Shown here: piece by piece, positions 56,414 through 64,000 of the stretch | Layout of the letters: every line of letters begins with the position of its first letter | Position numbering within the stretch: position 1 is the stretch's first letter | NCBI GenBank assembly: GCA_965203375.1 | Contig: OZ241886.1 | Coordinates: 3,038,001-3,102,000 of the forward strand | Direction of reading: 5' to 3' | Source: CATQHS01 sp965203375 | Lineage (GTDB): Bacteria; Actinomycetota; Acidimicrobiia; Acidimicrobiales; Aldehydirespiratoraceae | DNA: 64,000 nucleotides | Notes under the pieces: generated by a model | Seen by the model: only the letters and a program-made list of their open reading frames with translations | What the model was told of the DNA's origin: nothing | Databases searched by the model: none | Made by a program: the position numbers and the translations under genes

Positions 56414-57208
56414 TTAAGCGGGCTCCAAGCGGGTGGTCACCGTCCCGAGATCGCCGAAGGAGGCTTCGACGGAGTCGCCGGGGCTAAGCGGCCGCATCGG
56501 GCCGAGGGCGCCGGTCATCACCACGTCGCCGGCCCGCAGAGGAGTCCCCCGGGCCACCATGGTGTCGGCCAGCCACCTAGCCGCGTTCAAGGGGTGGCCC
56601 AGACAAGCGGCTCCGGTTCCGGTTGACACCTCCTCGCCGTTGATCGACATCGACATGCCAATGGTGCGCAGGTCCACGTCGGCCAGGGGGACGGGCCGGC
56701 CGCCGAGCACGTACAGGCCGCAGCTCGCGTTGTCGGCGATGGTGTCGACGATGCGGATGTCCCAGTCGGCGATGCGGCTGTCCACCACCTCGATGGAGGC
56801 CAGGGCGTAGGCCACCGCTCCGATGATGTCGCCGAAGGTGTGCCGCTCGTGGCCCAGGTCCCGGTCGAGCACCAATGCGACCTCCGCCTCGGCCCGGGGC
56901 TGCAGCAGCAGGCCCGGCTCGATGGGCGCGCCGTCGCCGTACTCCATGTCGGCGAACAGGGTGCCGTAGTCGGGCTGATCGACGCCGATCTGCTCCATCA
57001 CCGCCTTGGACGTGACCCCGATCTTGCGACCCGCCACCCGGCGCCCGGCGGCGATGTCGCGCTCGACGTTGATGGCCTGCACCGCGTAGCCGACGTCGAT
57101 GTCGTCGCCGGTCCCCACCATCTCCCGCACCGGGCGGCACGGCGTCCGGCTGGCCGCCGCGTCGCGCAGCGCGGCGGCCGCCCTCTCCAGCGCAGTGGCG
57201 TCCGTCAT
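56414..57208 (-). CDS. 2-keto-4-pentenoate hydratase family enzyme
   Basis: The 264-residue protein matches the MhpD/DmpE family: GYAVQAINVERDIAAGR, RKIGVTSKAVMEQIGV, PRAEAEVALVLDRDL, VDSRIADWDIRIVDTIADN and GDVVMTGALGP. These enzymes hydrate 2-hydroxypenta-2,4-dienoate in the lower meta-cleavage pathway. The gene overlaps the tautomerase gene by 4 bp and is last in the catabolic run. Confidence 0.88.
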   Translation of the reverse strand: MTDATALERAAAALRDAAASRTPCRPVREMVGTGDDIDVGYAVQAINVERDIAAGRRVAGRKIGVTSKAVMEQIGVDQPDYGTLFADMEYGDGAPIEPGLLLQPRAEAEVALVLDRDLGHERHTFGDIIGAVAYALASIEVVDSRIADWDIRIVDTIADNASCGLYVLGGRPVPLADVDLRTIGMSMSINGEEVSTGTGAACLGHPLNAARWLADTMVARGTPLRAGDVVMTGALGPMRPLSPGDSVEASFGDLGTVTTRLEPA

Positions 57209-57495
57209 CGGCTCTGCTCCCGTTCTGCGGCTTCTCTTTCGGCCGCTTCTGAGGCTTCGGCGGCTGTTTCTGCGGCTTCTCGCTCTGAGGCTTCGGCGGC
57301 CAGCCGGGCCTTCTTGTCAGAGAGCAGCTCCCCGCCGGCCATGAAGTCGGTGGCCTCCATCTCGGTGATCCACACCCTCACCGACTCGCGGGGGGCGCCG
57401 GCGCAGGTGTGCATCACCTCGGTGATGGCCTCCATCAGCGCCTTCTTCTGCTCGGGCGTCCGGCCCTTGGACATGTGGACGTTCACCAGCGGCAT
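57205..57495 (-). CDS. 4-oxalocrotonate tautomerase-family protein with a charged tail
   Basis: The catalytic Pro1 follows the start Met (MPLVNVHMSKGRTPEQKKAL), and the core (about 62 residues) has SVRVWITEMEATDFMAGG. The tautomerase moves the double bond of meta-cleavage products such as 2-hydroxymuconate. The last 30 residues are a repetitive Glu/Ala stretch (EASEREAAETAAEASEAA) that would form a coiled coil, unusual for the family. It sits between two hydratase/decarboxylase-type genes. Confidence 0.85.
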   Translation of the reverse strand: MPLVNVHMSKGRTPEQKKALMEAITEVMHTCAGAPRESVRVWITEMEATDFMAGGELLSDKKARLAAEASEREAAETAAEASEAAEREAAEREQSR

Positions 57496-57496
57496 C

Positions 57497-58294
57497 TCAC
57501 ACCCCCCGCACGGACACCGGGCCGAGATGAGAGTACCGGGCGGTAGCCCGCGACCCGGCGGCCAGGGGCCGGGCGTCGCATGGCGCCCCGGCCGGGATGA
57601 TCCACCCCTCCTTGAGGGACTGGCCCTCGCGGGCCAGGTGGTTGGCCAGCATGGCCACGCAGGCGGCCGGGTCCCCCAGCAGGGCCGCGCCGGTGGCGGT
57701 GCCGGTGATCTGGGCGTCCACCTCGAACACGCAGCCCAGCGTGGTGAGATCGGCGTCGCGGGGGCCGATCCCGCCGTGGCCGACCACCATCCGGGCGGCC
57801 GAGGTGTTGTCGGCGATCACGTCGGCCAGGGTGAACGAGAACGCCTCGTACCGGGAGTCGATCAGCTCGATCCCTCCGACCACCGCGGCGGTGGCGTCGA
57901 GCACGTCGGACGCGGTCGCGCCCGGCCCGGCCAGGTCCTGGCCCAGAACGAAGATCAGCTCCGGCTCGGCCCGGGGGTGGATCAGCTCGCCCACCGCCAC
58001 ATCGACCGGGGCGGGGCCCGCGGCCCGGGCCACCGAGCTCTCCAGCACCCAGCCGTAGCAGGGCTCGGAGACGCCCATCTGCTCCTGCTTGGCCGCCGAG
58101 GTCAGCCCCAGCTTGGCCCCGGCCACCCCGTCGCCCCGGGCCAGGTGCTTCTCGAGCAGGGCGGCCTGGATGGCGTAGCCGTCCTCGATGGAGAGCCCCC
58201 CGTCGATCTGGGCGGCGATGGCCGCCACCTCCCGCCGGTCGTCGGCCGCGCCGATCAGATAGTCGGCCCACCCGGAGTGATCGATGCCGGTCAC
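57497..58294 (-). CDS. 2-oxo-hexenedioate decarboxylase / 2-keto-4-pentenoate hydratase family
   Basis: The 265-residue protein is a paralogue of the 56414-57208 product: GYAIQAALLEKHLARGDG, AKLGLTSAAKQEQMGV, PRAEPELIFVLGQDL, DSRYEAFSFTLADVIADN. In meta-cleavage operons two such proteins occur, the hydratase and the 4-oxalocrotonate decarboxylase. This is probably the latter (DmpH/NahK-like), since the tautomerase that supplies it is adjacent. A copy of its start region occurs at about 58337. Confidence 0.85.
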   Translation of the reverse strand: MTGIDHSGWADYLIGAADDRREVAAIAAQIDGGLSIEDGYAIQAALLEKHLARGDGVAGAKLGLTSAAKQEQMGVSEPCYGWVLESSVARAAGPAPVDVAVGELIHPRAEPELIFVLGQDLAGPGATASDVLDATAAVVGGIELIDSRYEAFSFTLADVIADNTSAARMVVGHGGIGPRDADLTTLGCVFEVDAQITGTATGAALLGDPAACVAMLANHLAREGQSLKEGWIIPAGAPCDARPLAAGSRATARYSHLGPVSVRGV

Positions 58295-58379
58295 GGGCGC
58301 GCCGATCCCTCGATGACCGCGCCGGCCCCGGTCGCGATGCCGGTCACGAGCCGGCGCCCGCCGCCAGCCGCCGCCCCGG

Positions 58380-59639
58380 TCACGCCGGGGCCAGCTCGGC
58401 CTGGCGGCGGGCCGCGTCGAGGTGGAGCTTCTTCATGTCCTCGGCGATCGGGGAGTACCGCATGGAACCGTCGTTGATCCAGTCCACCGCGAACTGGGCC
58501 CCGCGGCCGAACTTCGACCGCTCCAGCGGCAGCTTGATCACGTCGTGGGGCTCCCTCACCACTGCGACGGGGTCGCGGCCCGCCTCCACCGCCTCAATGG
58601 CCTCGCGGAACATGCGGCGGCAGGCCAGCACGCCGACGTCGCTGCGGGTGATCTTCTCGACGGTGCGGTCGGCGATGCGGCCCTGGGTCACCCAGGCCAT
58701 GACGTCTTGGCCCTCGATGTAGTCGACGATGTGGTTGCCGTGCTCGTCGAGCCACTGGTACTCGTAGTCGACGACGGGGGGATCGTCGGGCATCTCGGCG
58801 CCGTCGGGGGCGTGGACGGTGTAGAAGACGGCCCAGGTGTGGGTGTCGTCGATCGGCACCCGGATCTGCATCTGGTACACCCCGTTGCCGCCGACCCACA
58901 TCTTGTAGGGGAAGACCAGGGGGTGGCCGATGGTCCAGTCGTCGCTGTCCTCGGGCTGGCCCTCGAGCAGCCGGCGCTTGATGATGCCGTGCTCGAACGG
59001 GTCGAAGGCCACCTTGGCGTGCTTGTTGGCGGTGAACGACTCGGGCATCGGCGTGCCCTGCATCCGGGCGATGAACTCGAAATAGTTCCCGTGCAGCGCC
59101 TCGACGTGATACGGGTCCACCGAGTTCTCCATGGTCTGGAGCCAGTTGCACGGCAGCACCGAGTGGCCGATGTCGCGCACGCCGTCCATCACGTAGGCCT
59201 CGTAGCGGGGCAGCTCGGGGGCGGGCTCGTCCCCGACGTAGGCCCACACCATGCCGCCCAGCTCGGCGGCCCGCCCGGAGCGGACCCCGCAGCCCTCCCG
59301 GAACTTGGGGGAGGAGTCCGGCTCGGCCAGGATGTCGACGCACCGGCCGGCGGTGTCGAACTTCCAGCCGTGGTAGCCGCAGCGCAGCCCGCCGTCCTCG
59401 ACGATGCCGTAGACCAGCGAGGCGCCCCGGTGGGGGCACCGCTCATCGACGATGCCGTATTCCCCCGAGGGCGTCTTGAACACGGCCCAGTCCTCGGCGA
59501 GCAGGCGCACCCGGCGGACCGGGAACTCGTCGAGCTGGCGCACGAAGGCGACCGGGTACCAGTAGTGGCGGAGCACCTTCCCCATCGGGGCGCCGGGCCC
59601 CACCCGGGTGAGGGTGTCGTTCTCTGCTTGCGTCAGCAC
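58380..59639 (-). CDS. Rieske-type aromatic-ring oxygenase, alpha subunit
   Basis: The 419-residue protein has the Rieske cluster ligands CPHRGASL ... CGYHGWKF (about residues 68-90) and the mononuclear iron site NSVDPYHVEALHG. It should oxidise an aromatic or other ring with O2, electrons coming from a reductase not seen here. It is upstream of the hydratase/tautomerase set in the same direction. The 58295-58379 spacer carries echo copies. Confidence 0.9.
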   Translation of the reverse strand: MLTQAENDTLTRVGPGAPMGKVLRHYWYPVAFVRQLDEFPVRRVRLLAEDWAVFKTPSGEYGIVDERCPHRGASLVYGIVEDGGLRCGYHGWKFDTAGRCVDILAEPDSSPKFREGCGVRSGRAAELGGMVWAYVGDEPAPELPRYEAYVMDGVRDIGHSVLPCNWLQTMENSVDPYHVEALHGNYFEFIARMQGTPMPESFTANKHAKVAFDPFEHGIIKRRLLEGQPEDSDDWTIGHPLVFPYKMWVGGNGVYQMQIRVPIDDTHTWAVFYTVHAPDGAEMPDDPPVVDYEYQWLDEHGNHIVDYIEGQDVMAWVTQGRIADRTVEKITRSDVGVLACRRMFREAIEAVEAGRDPVAVVREPHDVIKLPLERSKFGRGAQFAVDWINDGSMRYSPIAEDMKKLHLDAARRQAELAPA

Positions 59640-59720
59640 AGCGCTGCCTCCTGACTCCTCGTCGCTGATTCTCGTTCTCGGACTGTCGTTGCCGGCTCTC
59701 CCGGCTCTTGGCCGCCGGCT

Positions 59721-61511
59721 CTACCGGAGGATGGTGACGGTGCCCGCCGATCCGTCCACCCGGATGCGGTCGCCGGTCGAGATCATGTTGGTGGCGAACC
59801 CGGTGCCGGTGACGGCGGGCACCCCGTACTCGCGGCACACGATGGCGGCGTGGCTCATCATCCCGCCGATGTCGGTCACGCAGGCCCTGATCTTGGGGAA
59901 CACCGGCGCCCAGCTCGGCGCGGTGATGGGGGCGACCAGGATCTCGCCGTCGCAGAGCTCGCCGACGTCGTCGGGGGTGAACACCAGCCGGGCCGGGCCC
60001 TCGACGGCGCCGGGCGACGCGGCCATCCCCTTGAGGTCGCCCTCGTCGCCGCCCGCGCCCAGCCAGGTGTTGACCGACTCGCTGGTGATGCCCCACAGCA
60101 TGATGGTGAAGGGCTCGGTGATGACCTCCGGCGGCTCGCCCAGCGCCTTGGGGGCCTGCCAGGCCGAGAGCCGCTCGTGGATCCGCCGGCGCCGCTCGAT
60201 GATCGGCCCCCAGTGGGCCGCCGACACCGTCGGGGAGTTGACCGCCCAGTTGACGTAGTAGTCCCACAGGACCTCGTCCACCTCTTCGCGGCGCAGGAAC
60301 AAGATGTCGTCGTCGGCGCCGAGGAGGCCGTCCTTGGCCAGGGTGGCGCCCAGCTCCTTCACCTTGCGCCAGGCCGTCGACATGGTCCAGTGCTCGATGT
60401 AGAAGTTGTGGTTCTCCACGTAGGGGAACACCACCCGGGCCAGCCCCAGCTTGGAGTCGAACGCCTCGCGGTCCTCGTCGGTGCCGAGCAGGTCGCGGTA
60501 CTCCTCGACGATGCGGTCGCGCTCGGCCCGGATGGCCTCGATCGGGCGGGAGATGTCCTCGCCCGCCTCGATCCGGGCGATGTAGTCGCGGATGAAGGCG
60601 TAGGGCACGGCCGGGTTGTCGCGCCAGATCTCGTCGAAGTGGTAGAAGCCGTTGCCCGAGGTGAAGTTGAACCACGGGTCGGCGGCGGCGTCCCACGCCC
60701 GCTGGAACTCGGCCCCGGCCTCGCCGGCCAGCACCACGTCGTCGGGGTCGTCGAAGGCCCGGGCGATCCCCAGGTCGATGGCCTTCTGGGCCAGCGCCTT
60801 CAGCTCCTCGTTGGGGCGGAACAGATCGACCTCGACGCCCGCCACCATCTTGGCGATGGCCAGGTCGGGGATGGACGGGAAGGCCTGCTTGCAGAACCCG
60901 AAGTAGTCCAGGTAGGCCGCATACCCCAGGTTGAGGAACTCGAAGTGGTAGTTCCACGCCTTGAGGATCAGGTCCTTGTAGCGGTTGTAGGCCACGGTCA
61001 GCTCGTAGCCGGAGCCGTAGCCGACGCCGTCGGTCACCACCGACAGGTCCTCCATCTCCGGCAGCGGCGAGAAGTCGATGGCCTCGATCTCGGCGATGGT
61101 GTCCTTGACCTTGCCCAGCCACCGCTCGTAGAGGTCGTCCCAGTTGGCGAAGTAGAAGCCGGCCCGCTCCATGAACTGCGGCACCCGGGCCTCGATGAGC
61201 GACGGGTCCACCCCCACCGGCGACAGGTAGGCGTAGCCGTTGAGGATGCGGAAGTCGACGCCGTCCGCGGGGGGTATCCGGTAGTGGCGGCTGTTCATCT
61301 GGCTCAGCGAGGCGATGGCGATCTCGAAGAAGACGGCGTCCCAGGGCGTCATGGCGTGGCCCCAGTGCATCGAGTCCCAGAACCAGAAGCGGTTGTCCTC
61401 GTAGTCCCGGCGGGCCTCGCCGAAGGTGACCGAGGGGCTGTACAGCTCCTCCCATCCCTCGGCGCCCTCCGGGGCCTCCAGCTCGAACGGGCTCGGGAAC
61501 TTGTCAGTCAC
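59721..61511 (-). CDS. PEP-utilising enzyme mobile (swivelling His) subunit, phenylphosphate-synthase-like
   Basis: The 596-residue protein ends in the PEP-utilisers mobile domain: APVFPKIRACVTDIGGMMSH with the phospho-His554, then AAIVCREYGVPAVTGTG. The preceding 450 residues (FWFWDSMHWGHAMTPWD, FYFANWDDLYERWLG) have no known catalytic motif and look like a helical substrate domain. In phenylphosphate synthase and relatives such a subunit pairs with an ATP-binding subunit, encoded here immediately upstream with an 8-bp overlap. The pair probably phosphorylates a small, perhaps phenolic, substrate. Confidence 0.8.
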   Translation of the reverse strand: MTDKFPSPFELEAPEGAEGWEELYSPSVTFGEARRDYEDNRFWFWDSMHWGHAMTPWDAVFFEIAIASLSQMNSRHYRIPPADGVDFRILNGYAYLSPVGVDPSLIEARVPQFMERAGFYFANWDDLYERWLGKVKDTIAEIEAIDFSPLPEMEDLSVVTDGVGYGSGYELTVAYNRYKDLILKAWNYHFEFLNLGYAAYLDYFGFCKQAFPSIPDLAIAKMVAGVEVDLFRPNEELKALAQKAIDLGIARAFDDPDDVVLAGEAGAEFQRAWDAAADPWFNFTSGNGFYHFDEIWRDNPAVPYAFIRDYIARIEAGEDISRPIEAIRAERDRIVEEYRDLLGTDEDREAFDSKLGLARVVFPYVENHNFYIEHWTMSTAWRKVKELGATLAKDGLLGADDDILFLRREEVDEVLWDYYVNWAVNSPTVSAAHWGPIIERRRRIHERLSAWQAPKALGEPPEVITEPFTIMLWGITSESVNTWLGAGGDEGDLKGMAASPGAVEGPARLVFTPDDVGELCDGEILVAPITAPSWAPVFPKIRACVTDIGGMMSHAAIVCREYGVPAVTGTGFATNMISTGDRIRVDGSAGTVTILR

Positions 61512-62757
61512 GGTGGGCCTCCTTCTGGCCGTCGCCGGGCGGCGCGGCCGACTGATTCGGGGTCGGTTCGGATTCGGTCTCGGTCTCGGGTTCGGCCGGC
61601 GGCCGACTGGCCAGCGGCGACAGCAGCGTCGACACGATGGAGTCGAGCGAGCTGGCCGGGCCCGACGCCACCGGCGCGGCCGTCTTCTGCGACCAGACGG
61701 TCTCGGGCCGGCTCTGCAGCATCACCACGTTCTCCCCGTCGGGGAGGTGGCGGTCGATGGCCCACTCCACGTCCTGGGGGCAGCCGTAGTGCTTCTCGGC
61801 CCGGCGGGCCAGCATGGCCACGGCCACGAGCTGCTCGTCGGTGACCGAGGCCGCCGTCCGCCGGTCGGCGTCGATCTCGACCTTCTCCACCGCGCCGTCG
61901 GCGGTCAGCCGGTACTCGATCCCCTTGTCGGAGATCTCCCGGGCCACCACCTCGCGCAGCACCTTGTCGACCAGGAAGTTGTCCGGGGTCACCTCGCCCG
62001 CCACCACCGCCTCGCCCAGCCCCCAGGAGGCGTCGATGGCCACCTGCGACCGGTCCCCGGTGGTGGGGTTCAGGGTGAAGGCCACGCCGGAGGCGACCGG
62101 GTCCACCATCTTCTGCACCCCCACCGACATGGCGATGGAGGCGTGCAGGTAGCCCATGGCGTGCCGGTAGGCGATGGCCCGGTCGGTGAACAGCGACGAC
62201 CAGCACCGGCGCACGTGGTCGAGCACCTCATCGGCGCCGGTGATCGACAGGTAGGTGTCCTGCTGGCCGGCGAACGACGCGTCGGGCAGGTCCTCGGCGG
62301 TGGCGGAGGAGCGGACGGCGACGGGGACGTCGGCGACGCCGCAGTGCTCGCTGAGGGCCCGGTAGGCCTCGGCGATCTCCGAGGCGACTTCGGCGGGGAT
62401 CTCGACGCTCTCGATCCGGTCGCGGATCTGGCGCGAGACGGCCCGGTTGGCGGCCGCGTCGTCGTGGTCGATGGACCGCAGCAGCGAGTTCACGTCTTCG
62501 ACCAGCGAGCGGTCAGCCCAGATCTGCAGGTAGGCACCGATGGTCACGGCGAAGCCGGGGGCCACCGGCAGGCCCGCGGCCATCATCTCGCCGAGGCTGG
62601 CGTTCTTGCCCCCCACCACCGGCTGGTGGGCGGCGCGGTCGTAGCGGTCGAACCAGACGATGTTGTCGGTCATCTCGGAGTCCACCCTCGACGCGGTGAA
62701 CGAGCGGACGGTCGGCAGCTCCCGCTCCCAGTCGACGATCGGGCAGGACTCGCACAT
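61504..62757 (-). CDS. PEP/pyruvate-binding (PPDK N-terminal) subunit of the split PEP-utilising enzyme
   Basis: The 417-residue protein has the ATP-grasp-like PPDK_N domain: NIVWFDRYDRAAHQPVVGGK, NASLGEMMAAGLPVAPGFAV, VAVRSSATAEDLPDASFAGQ (lid loop), QKMVDPVASGVAFTLNP and QDVEWAIDRHLPDGENVVML. It lacks the His swivel and PEP domains, supplied by the neighbour at 59721. The ATG at 62757 (MCESCPIVDW) lies 17 nt from the upstream phosphatase stop. An N-terminal CxxC (residues 2 and 5) is unusual. The C-terminus is an acidic linker. Confidence 0.85.
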   Translation of the reverse strand: MCESCPIVDWERELPTVRSFTASRVDSEMTDNIVWFDRYDRAAHQPVVGGKNASLGEMMAAGLPVAPGFAVTIGAYLQIWADRSLVEDVNSLLRSIDHDDAAANRAVSRQIRDRIESVEIPAEVASEIAEAYRALSEHCGVADVPVAVRSSATAEDLPDASFAGQQDTYLSITGADEVLDHVRRCWSSLFTDRAIAYRHAMGYLHASIAMSVGVQKMVDPVASGVAFTLNPTTGDRSQVAIDASWGLGEAVVAGEVTPDNFLVDKVLREVVAREISDKGIEYRLTADGAVEKVEIDADRRTAASVTDEQLVAVAMLARRAEKHYGCPQDVEWAIDRHLPDGENVVMLQSRPETVWSQKTAAPVASGPASSLDSIVSTLLSPLASRPPAEPETETESEPTPNQSAAPPGDGQKEAHRD

Positions 62758-62773
62758 GCTCGCATCCGCTCCG

Positions 62774-64000
62774 TCATCGGGGCCGGTCCCCGGGTCCGAG
62801 CCCCGAGTGTTTGCCGTCTGCCGGGCCGCCGGCACCTTCGACGGCGCCGGCGTCGAGGCCCTCGGGTCCGAGGCCCGAGTACTGGTCGGTTACGCCCCAG
62901 GTCGGGAGGCGGTCCACCGGCGGCACCTTCACCTCCTGGACCCGGTTGCGGTAGGCCACGGTGGCGTCGCGCCCGACGAGGCCGGCCGGTTCGTGGCCGG
63001 GGCGGTCACCGCCGGGGCCGTCGTGGCCGGGACCGTTGTGGCCGGGGCCGTCGTCGCCAGAGCGACCGTGGCCGGGGCGGTCACCCAGCAGCTTCACCCG
63101 GACGTGCTCGGTGTTGTAGGGCTCGCCGGGGTCGTAGCCGAGCGCGGCCACCGCGAAGGCCCGGATGCAGCCGGAGTGGGTGGAGATGGCCAGCCGGGCC
63201 CCCGGGTACTCGCCGGCCAGCCGGAGGATCCCGGCCCAGAACCGGCGCACCGCCATGCTGGGCGGCTCGAAGTGCAGCAGCGGGACGGTGAGCCAGTGCT
63301 GGATCGGGTCGCCCCCGCCCTGCTGGGTCCTCCAGAACCGGTCCATCTCCACCAGCCACAGCGGGCGGTCGCCGCGGGCGGTCCGCTCGTGGCCCTCCAG
63401 CAGGGCGTGGTACTCCCGGAACACCGCGGTCACGTCCTTGATGCCGTCGGGGGCGACGAAGCCGAAGTTGCGGAACTCGTCCGCGGGCTCGGGATCGACG
63501 ACGGTTATGTCCTTCTCGTACTGCTCGAGGCCGTCGAGCAGGCCCCGCCGGATCTGGTGGGCGGTCTCGGCCGCCCGGGCGGTGGCGGCGTGGCGGAAGA
63601 CCACCGTCTCCCCGTGCTTGATCCGCTTGGCCAGGGTCCGGCCGTAGGTGTGGGCCTGCCAGGCCCCCTGGGGGGTGAGGCCCGAGTCGGTCGAGTAGCC
63701 CTGCGTCTCGCCGTGGCGGATCAGGTAGACGTCGTTGAGCAGTTCCCGGGCCGCGGCCGGCGGGGCGGAGATCTCCTTGTTGCGGTTGTCCTCGGTGAGG
63801 GCCTGCTGCACGCCCAGACCGGCCCGGGACCACAGCGGGCCGTCGTCGTCTCCCGGCGCCGCGCTGGCGGCGGCCCGGCGGCGGAACCGCTTCAGATACA
63901 GGGGGGCGGCCAAGCCGTCGGCGCCGTTGGGGCCCTCCGGCTCCGCCGGGGCGGTTACGCCAGTCCCGCCCGGTTCGCCGGCCGCTTCGGCCTCGGCCCG
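62774..64000 (-). CDS. Histidine phosphatase-family protein with a disordered linker (may be incomplete at its 5' end)
   Basis: The core has LLNDVYLIRHGETQGYSTDS, VFRHAATARAAETAHQIRR, DEFRNFGFVAPDG and AISTHSGCIRAFAVAALG, a 2-histidine phosphatase fold. A Gly-Pro-His-rich repeat (GDDGPGHNGPGHDGPGGD) interrupts the C-terminal half. No good start codon is visible; the frame stays open to the window edge through a Pro/Glu linker (TAPAEPEGPNGADG), with only a TTG at 63913, so the 5' end may lie outside. It precedes the split PEP enzyme genes, suggesting it hydrolyses or controls the phosphorylated intermediate. Confidence 0.75.
   Translation of the reverse strand, partial: RAEAEAAGEPGGTGVTAPAEPEGPNGADGLAAPLYLKRFRRRAAASAAPGDDDGPLWSRAGLGVQQALTEDNRNKEISAPPAAARELLNDVYLIRHGETQGYSTDSGLTPQGAWQAHTYGRTLAKRIKHGETVVFRHAATARAAETAHQIRRGLLDGLEQYEKDITVVDPEPADEFRNFGFVAPDGIKDVTAVFREYHALLEGHERTARGDRPLWLVEMDRFWRTQQGGGDPIQHWLTVPLLHFEPPSMAVRRFWAGILRLAGEYPGARLAISTHSGCIRAFAVAALGYDPGEPYNTEHVRVKLLGDRPGHGRSGDDGPGHNGPGHDGPGGDRPGHEPAGLVGRDATVAYRNRVQEVKVPPVDRLPTWGVTDQYSGLGPEGLDAGAVEGAGGPADGKHSGLGPGDRPR

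Noticed and set aside
1..64000. Insertion sequences, integrases or prophage genes
   Set aside because: None recognised; the AT-rich islands carry no transposase or phage structural genes.

Overview
The window is a high-GC chromosomal segment of an actinobacterium, most likely of class Acidimicrobiia. The evidence is: the argS-lysA-hom-thrC-rho-rpmE-atp and prfA-prmC-tsaC-rpiB-glyA-wecA gene blocks in actinobacterial style; the histidine phosphatase/DUF3090/SCO1664 trio; a mycothiol-nitroreductase-like thioredoxin-fold protein; a coenzyme F420 FrhB-like protein; a MurA whose active-site Cys is Asp; many probable leaderless starts (GTG or ATG 6-9 nt after a -10 hexamer); and SLH-like repeats ending in an SRAQMATF-type motif. 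No rRNA, CRISPR array, prophage or transposase was seen.

Layout. 1-445: N-terminus of a cadherin-like secreted protein behind a promoter holding 15 G. 446-895: tandem and interspersed repeats. 896-5517: rhomboid protease, NifU-like scaffold, small membrane protein, murA, MFS transporter. 5671-7614: LRR surface protein. 7653-9714: accessory trio (unknown protein, Xre-type regulator, TIGR04255). 9786-17150: wecA, glyA, rpiB, tsaC, prmC and prfA, interrupted by one DUF4143-type ATPase; a second lies at 17248-18525. 18643-23572: hydrolase, type II restriction-modification pair, J-domain protein, two paralogous unknown proteins. 23594-28513: a visibly AT-richer four-gene operon (N6-adenine methylase, dual-GHKL kinase-like ATPase, receiver-like protein, MBL hydrolase), the best candidate for an undescribed defence or signalling system. 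28729-29709: glpX. 30033-38331: F1Fo ATP synthase operon with a foreign TM2 gene between atpG and atpD. 38455-47441: rpmE2, a Rho homologue lacking its catalytic residues, thrC, hom, a degenerate kinase-like protein, lysA and argS. 47589-48347: SLH-like secreted protein, again behind a poly-G promoter. 48581-50509: tRNA-Arg, FrhB-like protein, and a UPWC selenoprotein read through an in-frame TGA. 50525-55540: amidohydrolase, lipoprotein, family 5 uracil-DNA glycosylase, and the phosphatase/DUF3090/SCO1664 trio. 55616-56117: DUF3467 pair. 56414-64000: hydratase, tautomerase, second hydratase/decarboxylase, Rieske oxygenase, and a split PEP-utilising enzyme with a histidine phosphatase, probably an aromatic-compound pathway.

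How the genes work together. Most of the core belongs to one ancestral actinobacterial supercluster for amino-acid synthesis, translation termination, envelope precursors and ATP synthesis. Here it is split: the prfA-to-wecA block sits downstream of atpC instead of between rpmE and atpB, and accessory genes (restriction-modification, ATPases, kinase/methylase operon) occupy the break. Three features recur across the window: hairpin repeats just after stop codons, degenerate copies of gene-edge sequence in the spacers, and poly-G promoters before genes for secreted proteins. All functions are inferred from reading the sequence; no database search was run.
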